The notes under the pieces were generated by a model. That model saw only the letters and a list, made by a program, of their open reading frames with translations, made no database searches and had not been told where the DNA came from. Shown here piece by piece: positions 22,983-32,283 of a stretch of DNA of 64,000 nucleotides. A program made the position numbers and the translations under genes. Source of the DNA: Arthrobacter sp. (GTDB taxonomy: Bacteria; Actinomycetota; Actinomycetes; Actinomycetales; Micrococcaceae); NCBI GenBank assembly GCA_031277795.1, contig JAITLQ010000005.1:124001-188000 (forward strand), written 5' to 3'. The first letter of the stretch is position 1, and the number at the start of each line of letters is the position of its first letter.

Positions 22983-23340
22983 TGATTCTCCGGGAGGAAG
23001 CGTGGGGCGCGGGTAGCGTGCGGCCCCAGCCTCCCACAGGAGGTAGGACGTCCTCGTGAGCCGTTCCGCGCGTGACGCGTGTCCGGAACGCTGGAGCGCG
23101 GCGGCGCAGCGGTGAAATCCTCCATGAATCCGGCCAGAAGCGCGTCCGAAAGCGCGGAGTTTGTCCGAAATTCGGAGAGGGGACTGGGGAGAGCCCAAGT
23201 GTCGAAGAGTCGCGGGTGGGAACGCTGGAGCAGCCGGAATGACCCGTCCCGCCCCTTCCGCAGGCCGGCGGCCACCCGCCCAACGTCACCCCGCGCCGTC
23301 GTGCACTGACAACGTGGCCCGGGCCACTAGGGTGGGATCC
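22983..23340. other. Gene-less region with short repeats between esterase and YciI-like gene
   Basis: No supported gene. It holds a 13-bp direct repeat GGAACGCTGGAGC at 23085-23097 and 23219-23231, a near-palindrome TCCGAA-A-TTCGGA at 23164-23176 that could be an operator, and the promoter of the yciI-like gene at its right end. Confidence 0.5.
23306..23333 (+). promoter_or_regulatory. Promoter of the YciI-like gene (leaderless)
   Basis: CTGACA (23306-23311), 16 nt, TAGGGT (23328-23333). The start codon at 23341 is 7 nt past the -10 hexamer, so transcription should begin at or next to the ATG. Confidence 0.65.
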
Positions 23341-23643
23341 ATGAGCGTCTTCCGCGTTGACTACCTGTATGCCGATGATTCCGCCGCCGCCCGCGACGAG
23401 GTGCGTCCCACGCATCGCGCCTGGCTTGCCGCCCTGGACGGCTCCGAGGCCTCCGGCGGGGTGAAGCTCATCGCCGCCGGCCCCATCGGCTCCGAGGAGG
23501 CCATGTTGCTCTTCGAGGCCGCCATCGCCGAGGACGTGAGCGAACAGCTGCAGAAGGACCCCTTCAACGAAGCCGGCGTGATCGACCTCGTGACGGTGCG
23601 TGCCTGGAACCCGGTCACGGGTGAACTCGCTCACTACGCCTGA
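23341..23643 (+). CDS. YciI-like protein
   Basis: 100-residue YCII-family protein, a small ferredoxin-like fold. The conserved His is in THRAWLAALD, and the family pattern AAGPIGSEEAMLLFEA with later DPFNEAGV is complete. YciI relatives bind small ligands or act as simple enzymes; no function is known for this branch. No ribosome site is present, but a -10 hexamer lies 7 nt before the ATG. The ispG gene follows after 75 bp. Confidence 0.85.
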   Translation: MSVFRVDYLYADDSAAARDEVRPTHRAWLAALDGSEASGGVKLIAAGPIGSEEAMLLFEAAIAEDVSEQLQKDPFNEAGVIDLVTVRAWNPVTGELAHYA

Positions 23644-23718
23644 TCCCTCACAGCTTTCACCCCGAACCGCGTGGGATCATAACCAGGTCCCATCACGGAG
23701 TTGATCCAGGAGGATCCC

Positions 23719-24891
23719 TTGGCTTCGGTCAATCTCGGCATGCCCAAACCCCCGCCGCCGGTGCTCGCACCGCGCCGCAAGACCCGTCAGATCCATGTGG
23801 GATCCGTCGGTGTGGGTTCGGACTACCCCGTGAGCGTGCAGTCCATGACCACCACGCCCACCACCAACATCAATGCCACCCTGCAGCAGATCGCCGAGCT
23901 CACCGCCGCCGGCTGCGACATCGTGCGCGTGGCCTGCCCCTCGGCCGATGATGCCGAGGCGTTGCCCATCATCGCCAAGAAGTCCCCGATCCCCGTGATC
24001 GCCGACATCCACTTCCAGCCCAAGTACGTCTTCGCGGCGATCGAGGGCGGCTGTGCAGCCGTGCGTGTGAACCCGGGCAACATCCGCAAGTTCGACGACC
24101 AGGTCAAGGAAATTGCCCAGGCCGCCAAGGACCACGGCACCTCGATCCGCATCGGCGTCAACGCCGGCTCGCTGCACCCGAGCCTGCTGAAGAAGTACGG
24201 CCGCCCCACCCCGGAGGCGCTCGTCGAGTCCGCGGTGTGGGAGGCCTCCCTCTTCGAGGAGCACGACTTCCACGACTTCAAGATCTCGGTGAAGCACAAC
24301 GCCCCCGTGGTCATGGTGCGCGCCTACGAGATGCTTGCGGCGCGCGGCGACTGGCCCCTGCACCTCGGCGTGACCGAGGCCGGCCCGGCGTTCCAGGGCA
24401 CCATCAAGTCGGCCACGGCCTTCGGTGCCCTGCTCTCCCAGGGCATCGGCGACACGATCCGCGTCTCCCTCTCCGCCCCGCCGGTGGAGGAGGTCAAGGT
24501 GGGCCTGCAGATCCTGCAGAGCCTGAACCTGCGCGAGCGCAAGCTCGAGATCGTCTCCTGCCCGTCCTGCGGGCGCGCCCAGGTGGACGTCTACACGCTG
24601 GCCGAGAACGTCACCGAGGGCCTCAAGGACCTCACCGTTCCGCTGCGCGTGGCCGTCATGGGCTGCGTCGTCAACGGCCCGGGCGAGGCCCGCGAGGCCG
24701 ACCTTGGCGTGGCCTCCGGCAACGGCAAGGGCCAGATCTTCGTCAAGGGCGAGGTCATCAAGACCGTGCCCGAGGACCAGATCGTGGAGACGCTCATCGA
24801 GGAGGCCAACCGCCTCGCCGAGCTCATGAAGACCGACGAAGAAAATGGTGAGGATCCCGTCGCCGGCGGCGCTGTGGTCTCGGTCCACTAG
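23719..24891 (+). CDS. ispG: 4-hydroxy-3-methylbut-2-en-1-yl diphosphate synthase
   Basis: Iron-sulfur enzyme of the MEP pathway converting MEcPP to HMBPP. 390 residues, standard for bacterial IspG. The TIM-barrel N-terminus has [12 protein letters not shown] and DIHFQPKY; the C-terminal domain carries the [4Fe-4S] cysteines in SCPSCGR and [11 protein letters not shown] chose TTG 23719 since CAGGAGG ends 5 nt before it; the TTG at 23701 has no ribosome site. It overlaps the GNAT gene that follows, the same order as mycobacterial gcpE and its GNAT neighbour. Confidence 0.94.
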   Translation: MASVNLGMPKPPPPVLAPRRKTRQIHVGSVGVGSDYPVSVQSMTTTPTTNINATLQQIAELTAAGCDIVRVACPSADDAEALPIIAKKSPIPVIADIHFQPKYVFAAIEGGCAAVRVNPGNIRKFDDQVKEIAQAAKDHGTSIRIGVNAGSLHPSLLKKYGRPTPEALVESAVWEASLFEEHDFHDFKISVKHNAPVVMVRAYEMLAARGDWPLHLGVTEAGPAFQGTIKSATAFGALLSQGIGDTIRVSLSAPPVEEVKVGLQILQSLNLRERKLEIVSCPSCGRAQVDVYTLAENVTEGLKDLTVPLRVAVMGCVVNGPGEAREADLGVASGNGKGQIFVKGEVIKTVPEDQIVETLIEEANRLAELMKTDEENGEDPVAGGAVVSVH

Positions 24892-25753
24892 GTCCGCCCG
24901 CCACGACGACGCCGCGTCGGACGGTGTCCGCCTGCTCACGCAGGCGGACACCGCTGCCGTGCGCGCCCTCGTGGCCCAGGACCCGGTGACCCACGCGTTC
25001 GTCGACTCTCAGTTGGCGACCACGGGAATCGTGGCCTCCAGGTCCACCGCCCTGTACCTCGGCCGCTTCGACGAGCACGAGCGGCTCGTGGCTGCGTGCT
25101 GGGTGGGGTCCAACGTGGTGCCCGTGTGCTTCGATGAGGAGTCCGGGGCGGCCTTCGGCCGCGCGCTGCTCAAGCAACGCCGCCGCTTCGCCTCCGTGTT
25201 TGGCCCGGCCGAGGCCGTGCGCGGGATCTGGTCGGAGCTGGCCCACGGCCGCCAGCGCGCCTTCGACATTCGCGAGCACCAGCCGCTCATGGCCATGACG
25301 GCGCCGCCCGCCGCCTCCTTGCGCGCCCACGTGGTGCGCAAGGCGTGGCCGCATGACTACGATCGCCTGCTTCCGGCGTGCGCCGCCATGTTCGAGGAGG
25401 AGCTCGGCTACTCGCCGCTCACGCAGGGCGAGGCGCAGTACCGCGCCCGCGTCGACTGGCTCATCCGCGCCGGTCACGCCCTCGTCGAGACCGATCACAC
25501 CGGGCGCATCCTGTTTAAGGCGGAGCTCGGTGTCGTCACGCCGAGCGCCACCCAGATTCAGGGCGTCTGGATGAACCCCGACGTCCGGGGCCTCGGCCTG
25601 GCGGCCTCCAGAATGGCCGACGTCGCGGCCCTCGCCTTGGAGCTCGCGCCCACCGTTTCGCTGTACGTCAACGACTACAACACCCGGGCGCTGGCGACGT
25701 ACGAGCGCGTGGGCTTCCAGCGCATCGGCGAGTTCGCCACCGTGCTCTTCTAG
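24845..25753 (+). CDS. GNAT-family N-acetyltransferase with DUF4081-type N-terminal half
   Basis: Up to 302 residues. The C-terminal half (about 165-302) is a GNAT domain with the acetyl-CoA loop [17 protein letters not shown] and the end strand [17 protein letters not shown]. The N-terminal half matches the DUF4081-like module found in actinobacterial GNATs that follow ispG (Rv2867c type). The long frame begins 47 bp inside ispG; no ribosome site marks the exact start, and a later start is possible. Substrate unknown. Membership in the dxr-rseP-ispG neighbourhood is conserved but its reason is not known. Confidence 0.82.
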   Translation: MVRIPSPAALWSRSTRSARHDDAASDGVRLLTQADTAAVRALVAQDPVTHAFVDSQLATTGIVASRSTALYLGRFDEHERLVAACWVGSNVVPVCFDEESGAAFGRALLKQRRRFASVFGPAEAVRGIWSELAHGRQRAFDIREHQPLMAMTAPPAASLRAHVVRKAWPHDYDRLLPACAAMFEEELGYSPLTQGEAQYRARVDWLIRAGHALVETDHTGRILFKAELGVVTPSATQIQGVWMNPDVRGLGLAASRMADVAALALELAPTVSLYVNDYNTRALATYERVGFQRIGEFATVLF

Positions 25754-25883
25754 TCTTTCCCTCCGGCGGTGCCTCTCTTTCCTTCCGCCGGCACCTTCGC
25801 TTGTGCACTCAATGGAGTAACACCGTAAGCTGATGGGTGCCGGGTCACGCCCCGGCGTTCACCGTGTCACTCCAGGGGGAAAC

Positions 25884-26705
25884 ATGCAGAAGAAGAAGCT
25901 CGCGGCCCTCGCCGCACCCATGACCATTCTGGCGCTGAGCCTGGCCGCGTGCGGCTCCGGCTCGACGCCGGGCGCCAGCTCCACCTCCGACGCCCCGGCC
26001 TCGACGAGCCAGTCCGCCCCGGCCGAGGCCAGCACCACCGAGGCCTCCACCACCGAGGACGCGGCGGCCACCAGCGACACCGCCGCCACCGATGCCATGA
26101 TCGGCGACGACACCCTGGGCGACGCCGACGTGGACGCGGCCGCCAAGGCCTTCAAGAGCAAGTGGACCGGTGCCACCGTGGTCGGCTCCAAGTCCGGGGC
26201 CTTCAAGATGATGACGGCCGCCTCCGCCATCATGGAGCAGGCGAGCATCGAGCCCGCCGTCTGCAAGACGCTGGCCCTGGAGTCCGTCAAGGCGCTCCCG
26301 GAAGACGGCAAAATCGCCGTGGTGGTCAACACGCAGGGTGCCACGACGCCGGGCGCCGTGAGCTCCATCTCCTTCATGTCGCTGGAGGACAGCGACTACT
26401 TCAAGGTGGCCAACGAGTCGGCGACGCAGCAGGCGAGCAAGTGCAAGGACATGACGATGGAGGTGGCCGGTCAGAAGATCACCTCGTCCACCGAAACGTT
26501 CACTCCCTCCGGCGTGAACGCGGACCTCGTGACGGGTGCGATCACCACGCAGACGGTGTCCGGCGTCACCACCTCCACCGTCGCCGTGACCGCCTCGCGC
26601 GGCAACGTGGGCGTGTCGGCGCAGGCGACCACCGACTCGGACGAGGCGCGCGCGAATCTGGTCGAGGCCGTCAACGCCGGCTTCGACGCCCTGGCCGGCC
26701 AGTAG
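25884..26705 (+). CDS. Secreted lipoprotein, unrecognised family (first of tandem pair)
   Basis: 273 residues. Signal peptide MQKKKLAALAAPMTILALSL with lipobox LAAC, then a Ser/Thr/Ala/Glu-rich linker of ~60 residues, then a folded region of ~190 residues with two cysteines (PAVCKTL and ASKCKDM) placed to form a disulfide. The overall plan, a lipoprotein with a sensor-like domain and paired cysteines, recalls PknH-sensor or LpqN-type actinobacterial lipoproteins, but I see no firm signature. The next gene is a paralogue with the same plan. ATG 25884 follows AGGGGGAAAC. Confidence 0.72.
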   Translation: MQKKKLAALAAPMTILALSLAACGSGSTPGASSTSDAPASTSQSAPAEASTTEASTTEDAAATSDTAATDAMIGDDTLGDADVDAAAKAFKSKWTGATVVGSKSGAFKMMTAASAIMEQASIEPAVCKTLALESVKALPEDGKIAVVVNTQGATTPGAVSSISFMSLEDSDYFKVANESATQQASKCKDMTMEVAGQKITSSTETFTPSGVNADLVTGAITTQTVSGVTTSTVAVTASRGNVGVSAQATTDSDEARANLVEAVNAGFDALAGQ

Positions 26706-26742
26706 TCGTTGGAATGGGCCCGCCGCGCAGGTGCGGCGGGCA

Positions 26743-26768
26743 GGCGGGCCGGGCCTTCCCGGCCCGCC
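26743..26768 (+). terminator. Terminator between the tandem lipoprotein genes
   Basis: Perfect 11-bp GC stem (26743-26753 and 26758-26768) with a CCTT loop, lying 21 nt before the second lipoprotein start. A smaller 8-bp hairpin precedes it at 26719-26740. Confidence 0.7.
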
Positions 26769-26789
26769 GCATGAACAGGGGGATGGACG

Positions 26790-27614
26790 ATGAACAGGAA
26801 GACGATGGCCGCGCTGGCGGTCCCCGGCCTGGTGCTGGCGCTCGGCCTCGCGGCCTGCGGCGGCGGCTCGGCGCCCGGGTTGGACCGAGGCGCTTCCGCG
26901 GTCACCGCGAGCCCCACTACGCTCGGCTCGGCCAGCGGTGGCGCGCCCGCCGCTCCGGAGGCGGGCACGGAGGGCGCCCAGGCGCCAGCCACCTCAGCTA
27001 TCCCGGCCACCTCGGCCGCGCCGGAGACCAGCGCGCAGGCCGGAACTGCCGACCTCAGCGCTGTGGTGCAGAGGTTCATCGCGGCCAACGCCGGCTTCAG
27101 GGAGTTCCCGGCGGCGCAGGCCAAGGCCGCCTTCACCGCTGCCGGGTCCGCGATCGAGGGCATTACGGTGACGCCGGCCGCCTGTAAGGCCAAGATGATC
27201 GAGAGCGTCGAGGCGCTCCCGGACGGGATCGACCTGGGCATGGCCCTCAAGCAAGCGGGTGCCGGCACCATGACCATCACCTATTTCGGCGACGGTGCCC
27301 AGTATCTGACCGACATCAAGGCCATCTACGAGGACATGGAGGCCAACTGCAACACCATGCAGCAGCAGGCCGCCGGCGTCGACATCGAGGTGTCGATGGG
27401 TTCGTGGGAGCCGCAAGGGGTGGACGCCGACAACGTCTTCGGCACCATCGAGACGAGCAAGATGTCGACCGGCAACACGATCCAAACCAAGGTGTTCGGC
27501 CTCAAGAACGGGACGGCCTTCCAGGTGCAGATCATGTCCTCCACCGGAGGCGCCGCGGCGCAGGCCGAGGCCGTGAGCCTGGCCAAGGAAGCACTCGCCG
27601 CCCTCGAGGGCTGA
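26790..27614 (+). CDS. Secreted lipoprotein, unrecognised family (second of tandem pair)
   Basis: 274 residues, same plan as its upstream neighbour: signal MNRKTMAALAVPGLVLALGL with lipobox LAAC, an Ala/Thr/Ser-rich linker, then a domain with two cysteines (PAACKAKM and EANCNTM) in matching positions. Shared details such as ACKxxxxESVEALPD/ACKTLALESVKALPE and a final A-LVEA/SLAKEALAAL helix show the two are ancient duplicates, now strongly diverged. A hairpin separates them, so they may be transcribed independently. Function unknown. Confidence 0.72.
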   Translation: MNRKTMAALAVPGLVLALGLAACGGGSAPGLDRGASAVTASPTTLGSASGGAPAAPEAGTEGAQAPATSAIPATSAAPETSAQAGTADLSAVVQRFIAANAGFREFPAAQAKAAFTAAGSAIEGITVTPAACKAKMIESVEALPDGIDLGMALKQAGAGTMTITYFGDGAQYLTDIKAIYEDMEANCNTMQQQAAGVDIEVSMGSWEPQGVDADNVFGTIETSKMSTGNTIQTKVFGLKNGTAFQVQIMSSTGGAAAQAEAVSLAKEALAALEG

Positions 27615-27636
27615 GGTCTCCGGTACGCCGAGACCA

Positions 27637-27670
27637 CGTGGGGGCGGTCGCTGCGGCGGCCGCCCCCACG
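27637..27670 (+). terminator. Terminator after the second lipoprotein gene
   Basis: Perfect 11-bp arms (27637-27647 and 27660-27670) with a 12-nt loop, 23 nt after the stop codon. Confidence 0.7.
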
Positions 27671-27722
27671 CGGTGCGGACGCCTGGCGCGGCGCGGGGCG
27701 ACCGGAGGTCCGCTCGGATCGG

Positions 27723-27728
27723 TAGAAT
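27723..27728 (+). promoter_or_regulatory. -10 element of proS
   Basis: TAGAAT, 75 nt upstream of the proS GTG; no clear -35 hexamer. The hexamer matches the TANNNT pattern seen before other genes in this window. Confidence 0.4.
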
Positions 27729-27803
27729 CAGCGATGGCCCGCTCTGTCGTGCGGGCCGACTGCTCATGTTCGCGGCCAGCGAGGCCGCCGAAAGGGAAGA
27801 CCC

Positions 27804-29603
27804 GTGGTCCTTCGTCTGTCCACCCTGTTCCTGCGCACGCTGCGCGATGACCCGGCCGAGGCCGAGGTCGACAGCCACAAGCTGCTCGTGCGCGCCGGCT
27901 ACATCCGCCGCGCCGCCCCGGGCATCTACACGTGGCTCCCGCTCGGCCTGCGCGTGCTGGGCAAGGTGGAGAGCATCGTCCGCGAGGAGATGAACGCCAT
28001 CGGCGCCCAGGAGGTGCACTTCCCGGCGCTACTGCCCAAGGAGCCCTACGAGGCCACGGGCCGCTGGGAGGAATACGGCGACAACATCTTCCGCCTGCAG
28101 GATCGCAAGCAGGGCGACTACCTGCTGGCGCCCACGCACGAGGAGATGTTCACGCTCCTGGTCAAGGACCTGTACTCCTCGTACAAGGACCTGCCCGTGT
28201 ACCTGTACCAGATCCAGAACAAGTACCGCGATGAGGCCCGCCCGCGCGCCGGCCTGCTGCGCGGCCGCGAGTTCATCATGAAGGATTCCTACTCCTTCAA
28301 CATCGACGGCGCCGGGCTGGATCAGGCCTACGCCGATCACCGCGCCGCGTACCTGAAGATCTTCGAGCGCTTGAGCCTCGAGATCGTCCCCGTGTTTGCC
28401 ATGGCGGGCGCCATGGGCGGCTCCAAGTCCGAGGAGTTCCTGCACCCGACCGCGATCGGCGAGGACACCTTCGTGCGCTCGGCCGGCGGCTACGCGGCCA
28501 ACGTCGAGGCCGTGACCACCGTGGTCCCCGCCGACATCGACTTTTCCGGCGCCGCTGCCGCCGAGGTCAAGGACACCCCGGACACCCCGACCATCGAGAC
28601 GCTCGTGGCCGCCGCCAACGAGCTCAGCCCCCGCGCCGAGGGGACCTGGAGCGCCGCCGACACGCTCAAGAACGTCGTCGTCGCCGTGACCACGCCGGAG
28701 GGCGAGCGCGTCGTCGCCGTCATCGGCGTCCCCGGCGATCGCCAGGTGGACCTGAAGCGTTCCGAGGCCACGATCGGCGCCCTGCTGGGGATTCCCGGCG
28801 AGGTGGGCGTCGAGGCCGCCACGGAGGAGGACCTCAAGAAGCATCCGGGCCTCGTCAAGGGCTACATCGGCCCCGGCCTTGCGCTGGACGCCGCCGTGCT
28901 CGGCGCCGAGTCCGCCACCGGCCTGCCGTACCTGGTCGACCCCCGCGTGGTCTCCGGCACCACCTGGATCACGGGCGCCAACGAGCACGGCAAGCACGTT
29001 TTCGGCCTCGTGGCCGGCCGCGACTTCGCCTGGGACGGCGTCGTCGAGGCCGTCGAGGTGCGCGACGGCGACCCGGCCCCGGACGGCTCCGGCCCCCTCT
29101 CCACCACCCGCGGCATCGAGATGGGCCACATCTTCCAGCTCGGCACGCGCTACGCCGAGGCCCTGGGCCTGAAGGTCCTCGACCAGAACGGCAAGGCCGT
29201 GACGGTGACGATGGGCTCCTACGGCATCGGCGTCACGCGCGCCGTGGCGGCGATCGCCGAGGCTCACCACGACGACAAGGGCCTGGCCTGGCCCCGCGCC
29301 GTGGCCCCGGCCGACGTCCAGATCCTCATCACCGGCAAGGGCGAGGAGCTCTTCGAGCTCGGCGAGAAGCTCGCGGCCGAGCTCGAGGCCAAGGGCGTCG
29401 AGGTCATCCTCGATGACCGCGCCAAGGTGTCGGCCGGCGTGAAGTTCAAGGACTCCGAGCTCATCGGCGTCCCGACCACGATCGTGGTGGGCCGCGGCGT
29501 GGCCGACGGCGTCGTGGAGGTCAAGGACCGCGTGAGCGGCGAGGCCCGCGAGATCTCCCTCGACTCCGTCGTCGACGAGGTCGCCGCGATCGTCAAGGGC
29601 TGA
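27804..29603 (+). CDS. proS: Prolyl-tRNA synthetase
   Basis: Class II aminoacyl-tRNA synthetase charging tRNA-Pro, 599 residues, bacterial type with an editing (INS/YbaK-like) insertion at about residues 225-400. Class II motifs are visible: motif 1 around [14 protein letters not shown], motif 2 in [21 protein letters not shown] and motif 3 in [13 protein letters not shown], with an anticodon-binding C-terminus. The GTG start at 27804 has GAAAGGGAAG before it. The stop overlaps the TSUP gene as TGATG. Confidence 0.95.
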   Translation: MVLRLSTLFLRTLRDDPAEAEVDSHKLLVRAGYIRRAAPGIYTWLPLGLRVLGKVESIVREEMNAIGAQEVHFPALLPKEPYEATGRWEEYGDNIFRLQDRKQGDYLLAPTHEEMFTLLVKDLYSSYKDLPVYLYQIQNKYRDEARPRAGLLRGREFIMKDSYSFNIDGAGLDQAYADHRAAYLKIFERLSLEIVPVFAMAGAMGGSKSEEFLHPTAIGEDTFVRSAGGYAANVEAVTTVVPADIDFSGAAAAEVKDTPDTPTIETLVAAANELSPRAEGTWSAADTLKNVVVAVTTPEGERVVAVIGVPGDRQVDLKRSEATIGALLGIPGEVGVEAATEEDLKKHPGLVKGYIGPGLALDAAVLGAESATGLPYLVDPRVVSGTTWITGANEHGKHVFGLVAGRDFAWDGVVEAVEVRDGDPAPDGSGPLSTTRGIEMGHIFQLGTRYAEALGLKVLDQNGKAVTVTMGSYGIGVTRAVAAIAEAHHDDKGLAWPRAVAPADVQILITGKGEELFELGEKLAAELEAKGVEVILDDRAKVSAGVKFKDSELIGVPTTIVVGRGVADGVVEVKDRVSGEAREISLDSVVDEVAAIVKG

Positions 29604-30457
29604 TGGCCCTGATCGCCCCCTCCCTCGGCGTGAGCATCGCCGCAGCAACGCCCTCCGTCCTGAGCGCCTCGGGACTGGAGGGCGTTGCCCTGTCCACGAT
29701 CCTCCTGGTCATCGTGGCCGGCCTCCTGGCCGGCTGGGTGGACGCCGTGGTGGGCGGCGGCGGCCTGATCCAGCTGCCTGCACTGCTCCTGGTCCCCGGC
29801 ATCTCGCCCGTCCAGGCCTTAGCCACCAACAAGATGGGCTCGGTCTTCGGCACGGCCACGAGCGCCGTGACGTACGCGCGCCGCGTGCACCCGGACCTGC
29901 GCACCGCCATCCCCATGGCCATCGCGGCCGGGCTCGCGGCCGTGGGCGGTGCGGGCGTCGCCACCCTGCTGCCGGCCTCGGTCTTCAAACCGATCATCCT
30001 CGCGGCGCTCGTCGTCGTCCTGAGCTTCACGCTGGCCAAGCGCCAGGCCGGGCTCGCGACGGCGCTGCGCTTCCGCGGCCGGCGTCACTACGGCACGGCG
30101 GTGCTCATCGGCGCGGGGATCGGCTTCTACGACGGGCTGATCGGCCCGGGGACGGGCTCGTTCCTCGTCATCGCGCTCGTGAGCGCGCTGGGCTACAGCT
30201 TCCTCGACGGCTCGGCCAAGGCCAAGATCGTCAACCTCGCCACCAACATCGGCGCGCTGGCGCTCTTCGCCCCCACGGGTCACGTGCTGTGGGGCCTCGG
30301 CCTCATCCTGGGCGCCTCCAACATGGTGGGCGGCTACCTCGGCTCGCGCATGGCCGTCTCCAAGGGTTCCGGCTTCGTGCGCGTGGTCTTCGTGGTGGTG
30401 GTCGTCGCGCTGATCCTCAAGCTGGGCTACGACCTCGTGGCGGAGTGGAACGCCTGA
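29603..30457 (+). CDS. TSUP-family (TauE/SafE) membrane permease
   Basis: 284-residue membrane protein with about eight helices in two similar halves. The family hallmarks are seen as GWVDAVVGGGGLIQLPALLL with NKMGSVFGTATSAVTY in the first half and GFYDGLIGPGTGSFLVIALV with NLATNIGALA in the second. TSUP proteins move sulfite, sulfonates or other organic acids across the membrane; the substrate here is unknown. The ATG overlaps the proS stop by one base, giving coupling to proS. Confidence 0.85.
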   Translation: MALIAPSLGVSIAAATPSVLSASGLEGVALSTILLVIVAGLLAGWVDAVVGGGGLIQLPALLLVPGISPVQALATNKMGSVFGTATSAVTYARRVHPDLRTAIPMAIAAGLAAVGGAGVATLLPASVFKPIILAALVVVLSFTLAKRQAGLATALRFRGRRHYGTAVLIGAGIGFYDGLIGPGTGSFLVIALVSALGYSFLDGSAKAKIVNLATNIGALALFAPTGHVLWGLGLILGASNMVGGYLGSRMAVSKGSGFVRVVFVVVVVALILKLGYDLVAEWNA

Positions 30458-30477
30458 GCCGCAGCGACGCTCAGGCG
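30451..30477. terminator. Convergent terminator overlapping both gene ends
   Basis: 9-bp arms (30451-30459 and 30469-30477) with a 9-nt loop cover the TSUP stop and the last codons and stop of the opposite-strand gene. Confidence 0.5.
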
Positions 30478-31616
30478 GCCGGTCGGTTCTGCCACCACTG
30501 CCGCAGCAGGGCCGACCTGGCGTCCCCGCTCACGGCCACGCCGGCGTCGAGGAGTCGATCGGCCAGGGCGGCGCGGGCCTGCATCATGGTGGCGCTAGCC
30601 CCTTCGCCCGTGAAGGCCTCGGCCGGGCCGGCCGACGTGACCACGACCGGCAGGCAGCCGGCGGGTTGGGCGCTCTGGAGCGCCCTCGCCAGCTCGCCGC
30701 GGCTGTCGGCGAGGGCGCTGCTCGAGTCGGTCTTGGCCCTCGCTGCCACGACCTCCGAGGCGTAGGCGAGCCGCCCGGCGGCGGCTCCGGCCGAGTGCAG
30801 CAGGTCGGCCGCGTCAGAGGTCAGCGCGACCGACTCCGCGCCAAAGAGCGGGAAACCGCTCACCGGTTCCGGGGTGGACGGGGCGGTGGTGCCCGACGGC
30901 GTGGGGCCGGCCGAGGCGCTCGGCGTCGCCTCGGTGATGGTGGTGGCGTTCTCGCCCGTGCACAGGCTCCCGGCGAAGGCGGGGGAGAGGGTGTCGGCGA
31001 GGGACGCGAGCGCCGTGGCCTCGGCCGCCGCGCCGGACGGGGCGCCAAGCGCCCGGGCGACGCCGCCCGAGCCGGGCACGTCGCGGCCCGCCGCCTTGAG
31101 CGTGTCCCTCGCCTCGTCGTCGAGCAGGGCGGCCGCCCTCAAGAGGCGCTGCGCCTGCCCGGCCGGGGCCTGCCCGGCCGCCGTGGCGAGCGAGCCGGCG
31201 AGGGCGAAGCTCTCCTTGGCCGCCGCGACGGTGCGGGCCACGTTGTTCTGCTCGGTGACCGGCCCGGCCTCCTGCAGGGCGAGGGCGTCGGCCTGGGCAT
31301 CGCCCGCCGGGGTCTGCGGGGCGAGCCACGCCGCGGCCTGCGCCAGCCCCTCGTGCAGGGCCTGCCCGGCCGGCCCCGTCAGGAGGGCGGTCGACTCGAC
31401 GAGCCGGGGGAGCGCGCGGGCCGGATCGTCGATGGCGAGCGACGCCGGCGCCTGAACGGGGGAGGCGGCATCGCCCGGGCGGGCCGAGGCGCCGTCGGCC
31501 GCCGTGGTGCTTGTCACGCCGATCCACAGCGCGCCCACCAGCAGCACCCCGCAGCCCCGTGCTATGCGGGCTCCCGGGGACGTGGACAGGCCTGAAGAAC
31601 GGGTCATGGGCACCAT
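30471..31616 (-). CDS. Alanine-rich secreted or membrane-anchored protein, unrecognised
   Basis: 381 residues with a hydrophobic segment at about 18-40 (signal or anchor) and a very Ala-rich helical body. A Thr/Pro/Ser-rich stretch near 230-260 splits it into two helical regions. Two cysteines (SLCTGEN, AGCLPVV) could form a disulfide outside the membrane. Alanine-rich membrane and DUF4439-type proteins lie between proS and rimP in mycobacteria (Rv2843-Rv2844), so this may be the positional counterpart, but no motif proves it. ATG at 31616; an in-frame ATG nine bases later is also possible. Confidence 0.6.
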   Translation of the reverse strand: MVPMTRSSGLSTSPGARIARGCGVLLVGALWIGVTSTTAADGASARPGDAASPVQAPASLAIDDPARALPRLVESTALLTGPAGQALHEGLAQAAAWLAPQTPAGDAQADALALQEAGPVTEQNNVARTVAAAKESFALAGSLATAAGQAPAGQAQRLLRAAALLDDEARDTLKAAGRDVPGSGGVARALGAPSGAAAEATALASLADTLSPAFAGSLCTGENATTITEATPSASAGPTPSGTTAPSTPEPVSGFPLFGAESVALTSDAADLLHSAGAAAGRLAYASEVVAARAKTDSSSALADSRGELARALQSAQPAGCLPVVVTSAGPAEAFTGEGASATMMQARAALADRLLDAGVAVSGDARSALLRQWWQNRPAA

Positions 31617-31649
31617 GTTCCCATGCCACCGGCGCCGGATCCGTCAGGA

Positions 31650-31655
31650 TAAACT
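31650..31655 (+). promoter_or_regulatory. -10 element of the rimP-nusA operon
   Basis: TAAACT, 45 nt before the rimP ATG in the gap to the divergent alanine-rich gene. No clear -35. Confidence 0.4.
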
Positions 31656-31700
31656 GGTGGCTTGTCGTCGGCCCGATCGGGCCGAAGCTCAGGAGGAAGC

Positions 31701-32282
31701 ATGCCCACCACCCCCACCACCCTTCCGGACGTCGAGGCGCTCACCGTCGCCGTGGCCCCTGCGGTCGAGGACGCCGGATTGTTGTTGGAGGCCGTCGAGA
31801 CGGTCGAGGCCCAGCCGCCGATCGTCCGCGTCATCGTCGATCACGAGAACGGCACCGTGGGCGTCTCCCTCGACGCCGTGGCCGAGCTCTCCGAGGCCAT
31901 CGGCGCCGCGCTGGACGCCGGCGTGCTCGCCGGCGACACCCCCTACGACCTCGAGGTCACCAGCCCGGGCGCCGGTCGCCCGCTCACGCTGCCGCGTCAC
32001 TGGACGCGCAATGTGGGCCGCATGGTGCGCCTGAAGGACGTGGAGGGCGCCGAGCTCGAGGGTCTGCTGCTTGACGCCGACGAGGAGGGGATCGAGCTCG
32101 AGCCCATCCGCCCGCCGGCCAAGAAGGGCATGAAGGCCAAGGTGTTGCCCGCGGTGCGCCTGCCCTACTCCCAGATCCGCAAGGGCAAGGTGGACGTGGA
32201 AGCCACGGCCGCCCGCGTCCTTGCCGAGCGCGACGACGAAGAATCACAATTGAACAAGGAAGAAACGGGCGAGGAGGCCTGA
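31701..32282 (+). CDS. rimP: Ribosome maturation factor
   Basis: 193-residue factor for 30S subunit maturation. N-terminal domain (to ~85) with VRVIVDHENGTVGVSLD and the family signature LEVTSPGAGRPL, then an SH3-like C-terminal domain. A Glu-rich tail follows. ATG 31701 has AGGAGGAAGC before it; the longer frame has no site. One base separates its stop from the nusA GTG. Confidence 0.93.
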   Translation: MPTTPTTLPDVEALTVAVAPAVEDAGLLLEAVETVEAQPPIVRVIVDHENGTVGVSLDAVAELSEAIGAALDAGVLAGDTPYDLEVTSPGAGRPLTLPRHWTRNVGRMVRLKDVEGAELEGLLLDADEEGIELEPIRPPAKKGMKAKVLPAVRLPYSQIRKGKVDVEATAARVLAERDDEESQLNKEETGEEA

Positions 32283-32283
32283 C

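Noticed and set aside
23161-23340. A 60-residue N-terminal extension of the YciI-like protein
   Set aside because: The extension is unconserved and runs through the promoter; the family starts at ATG 23341.
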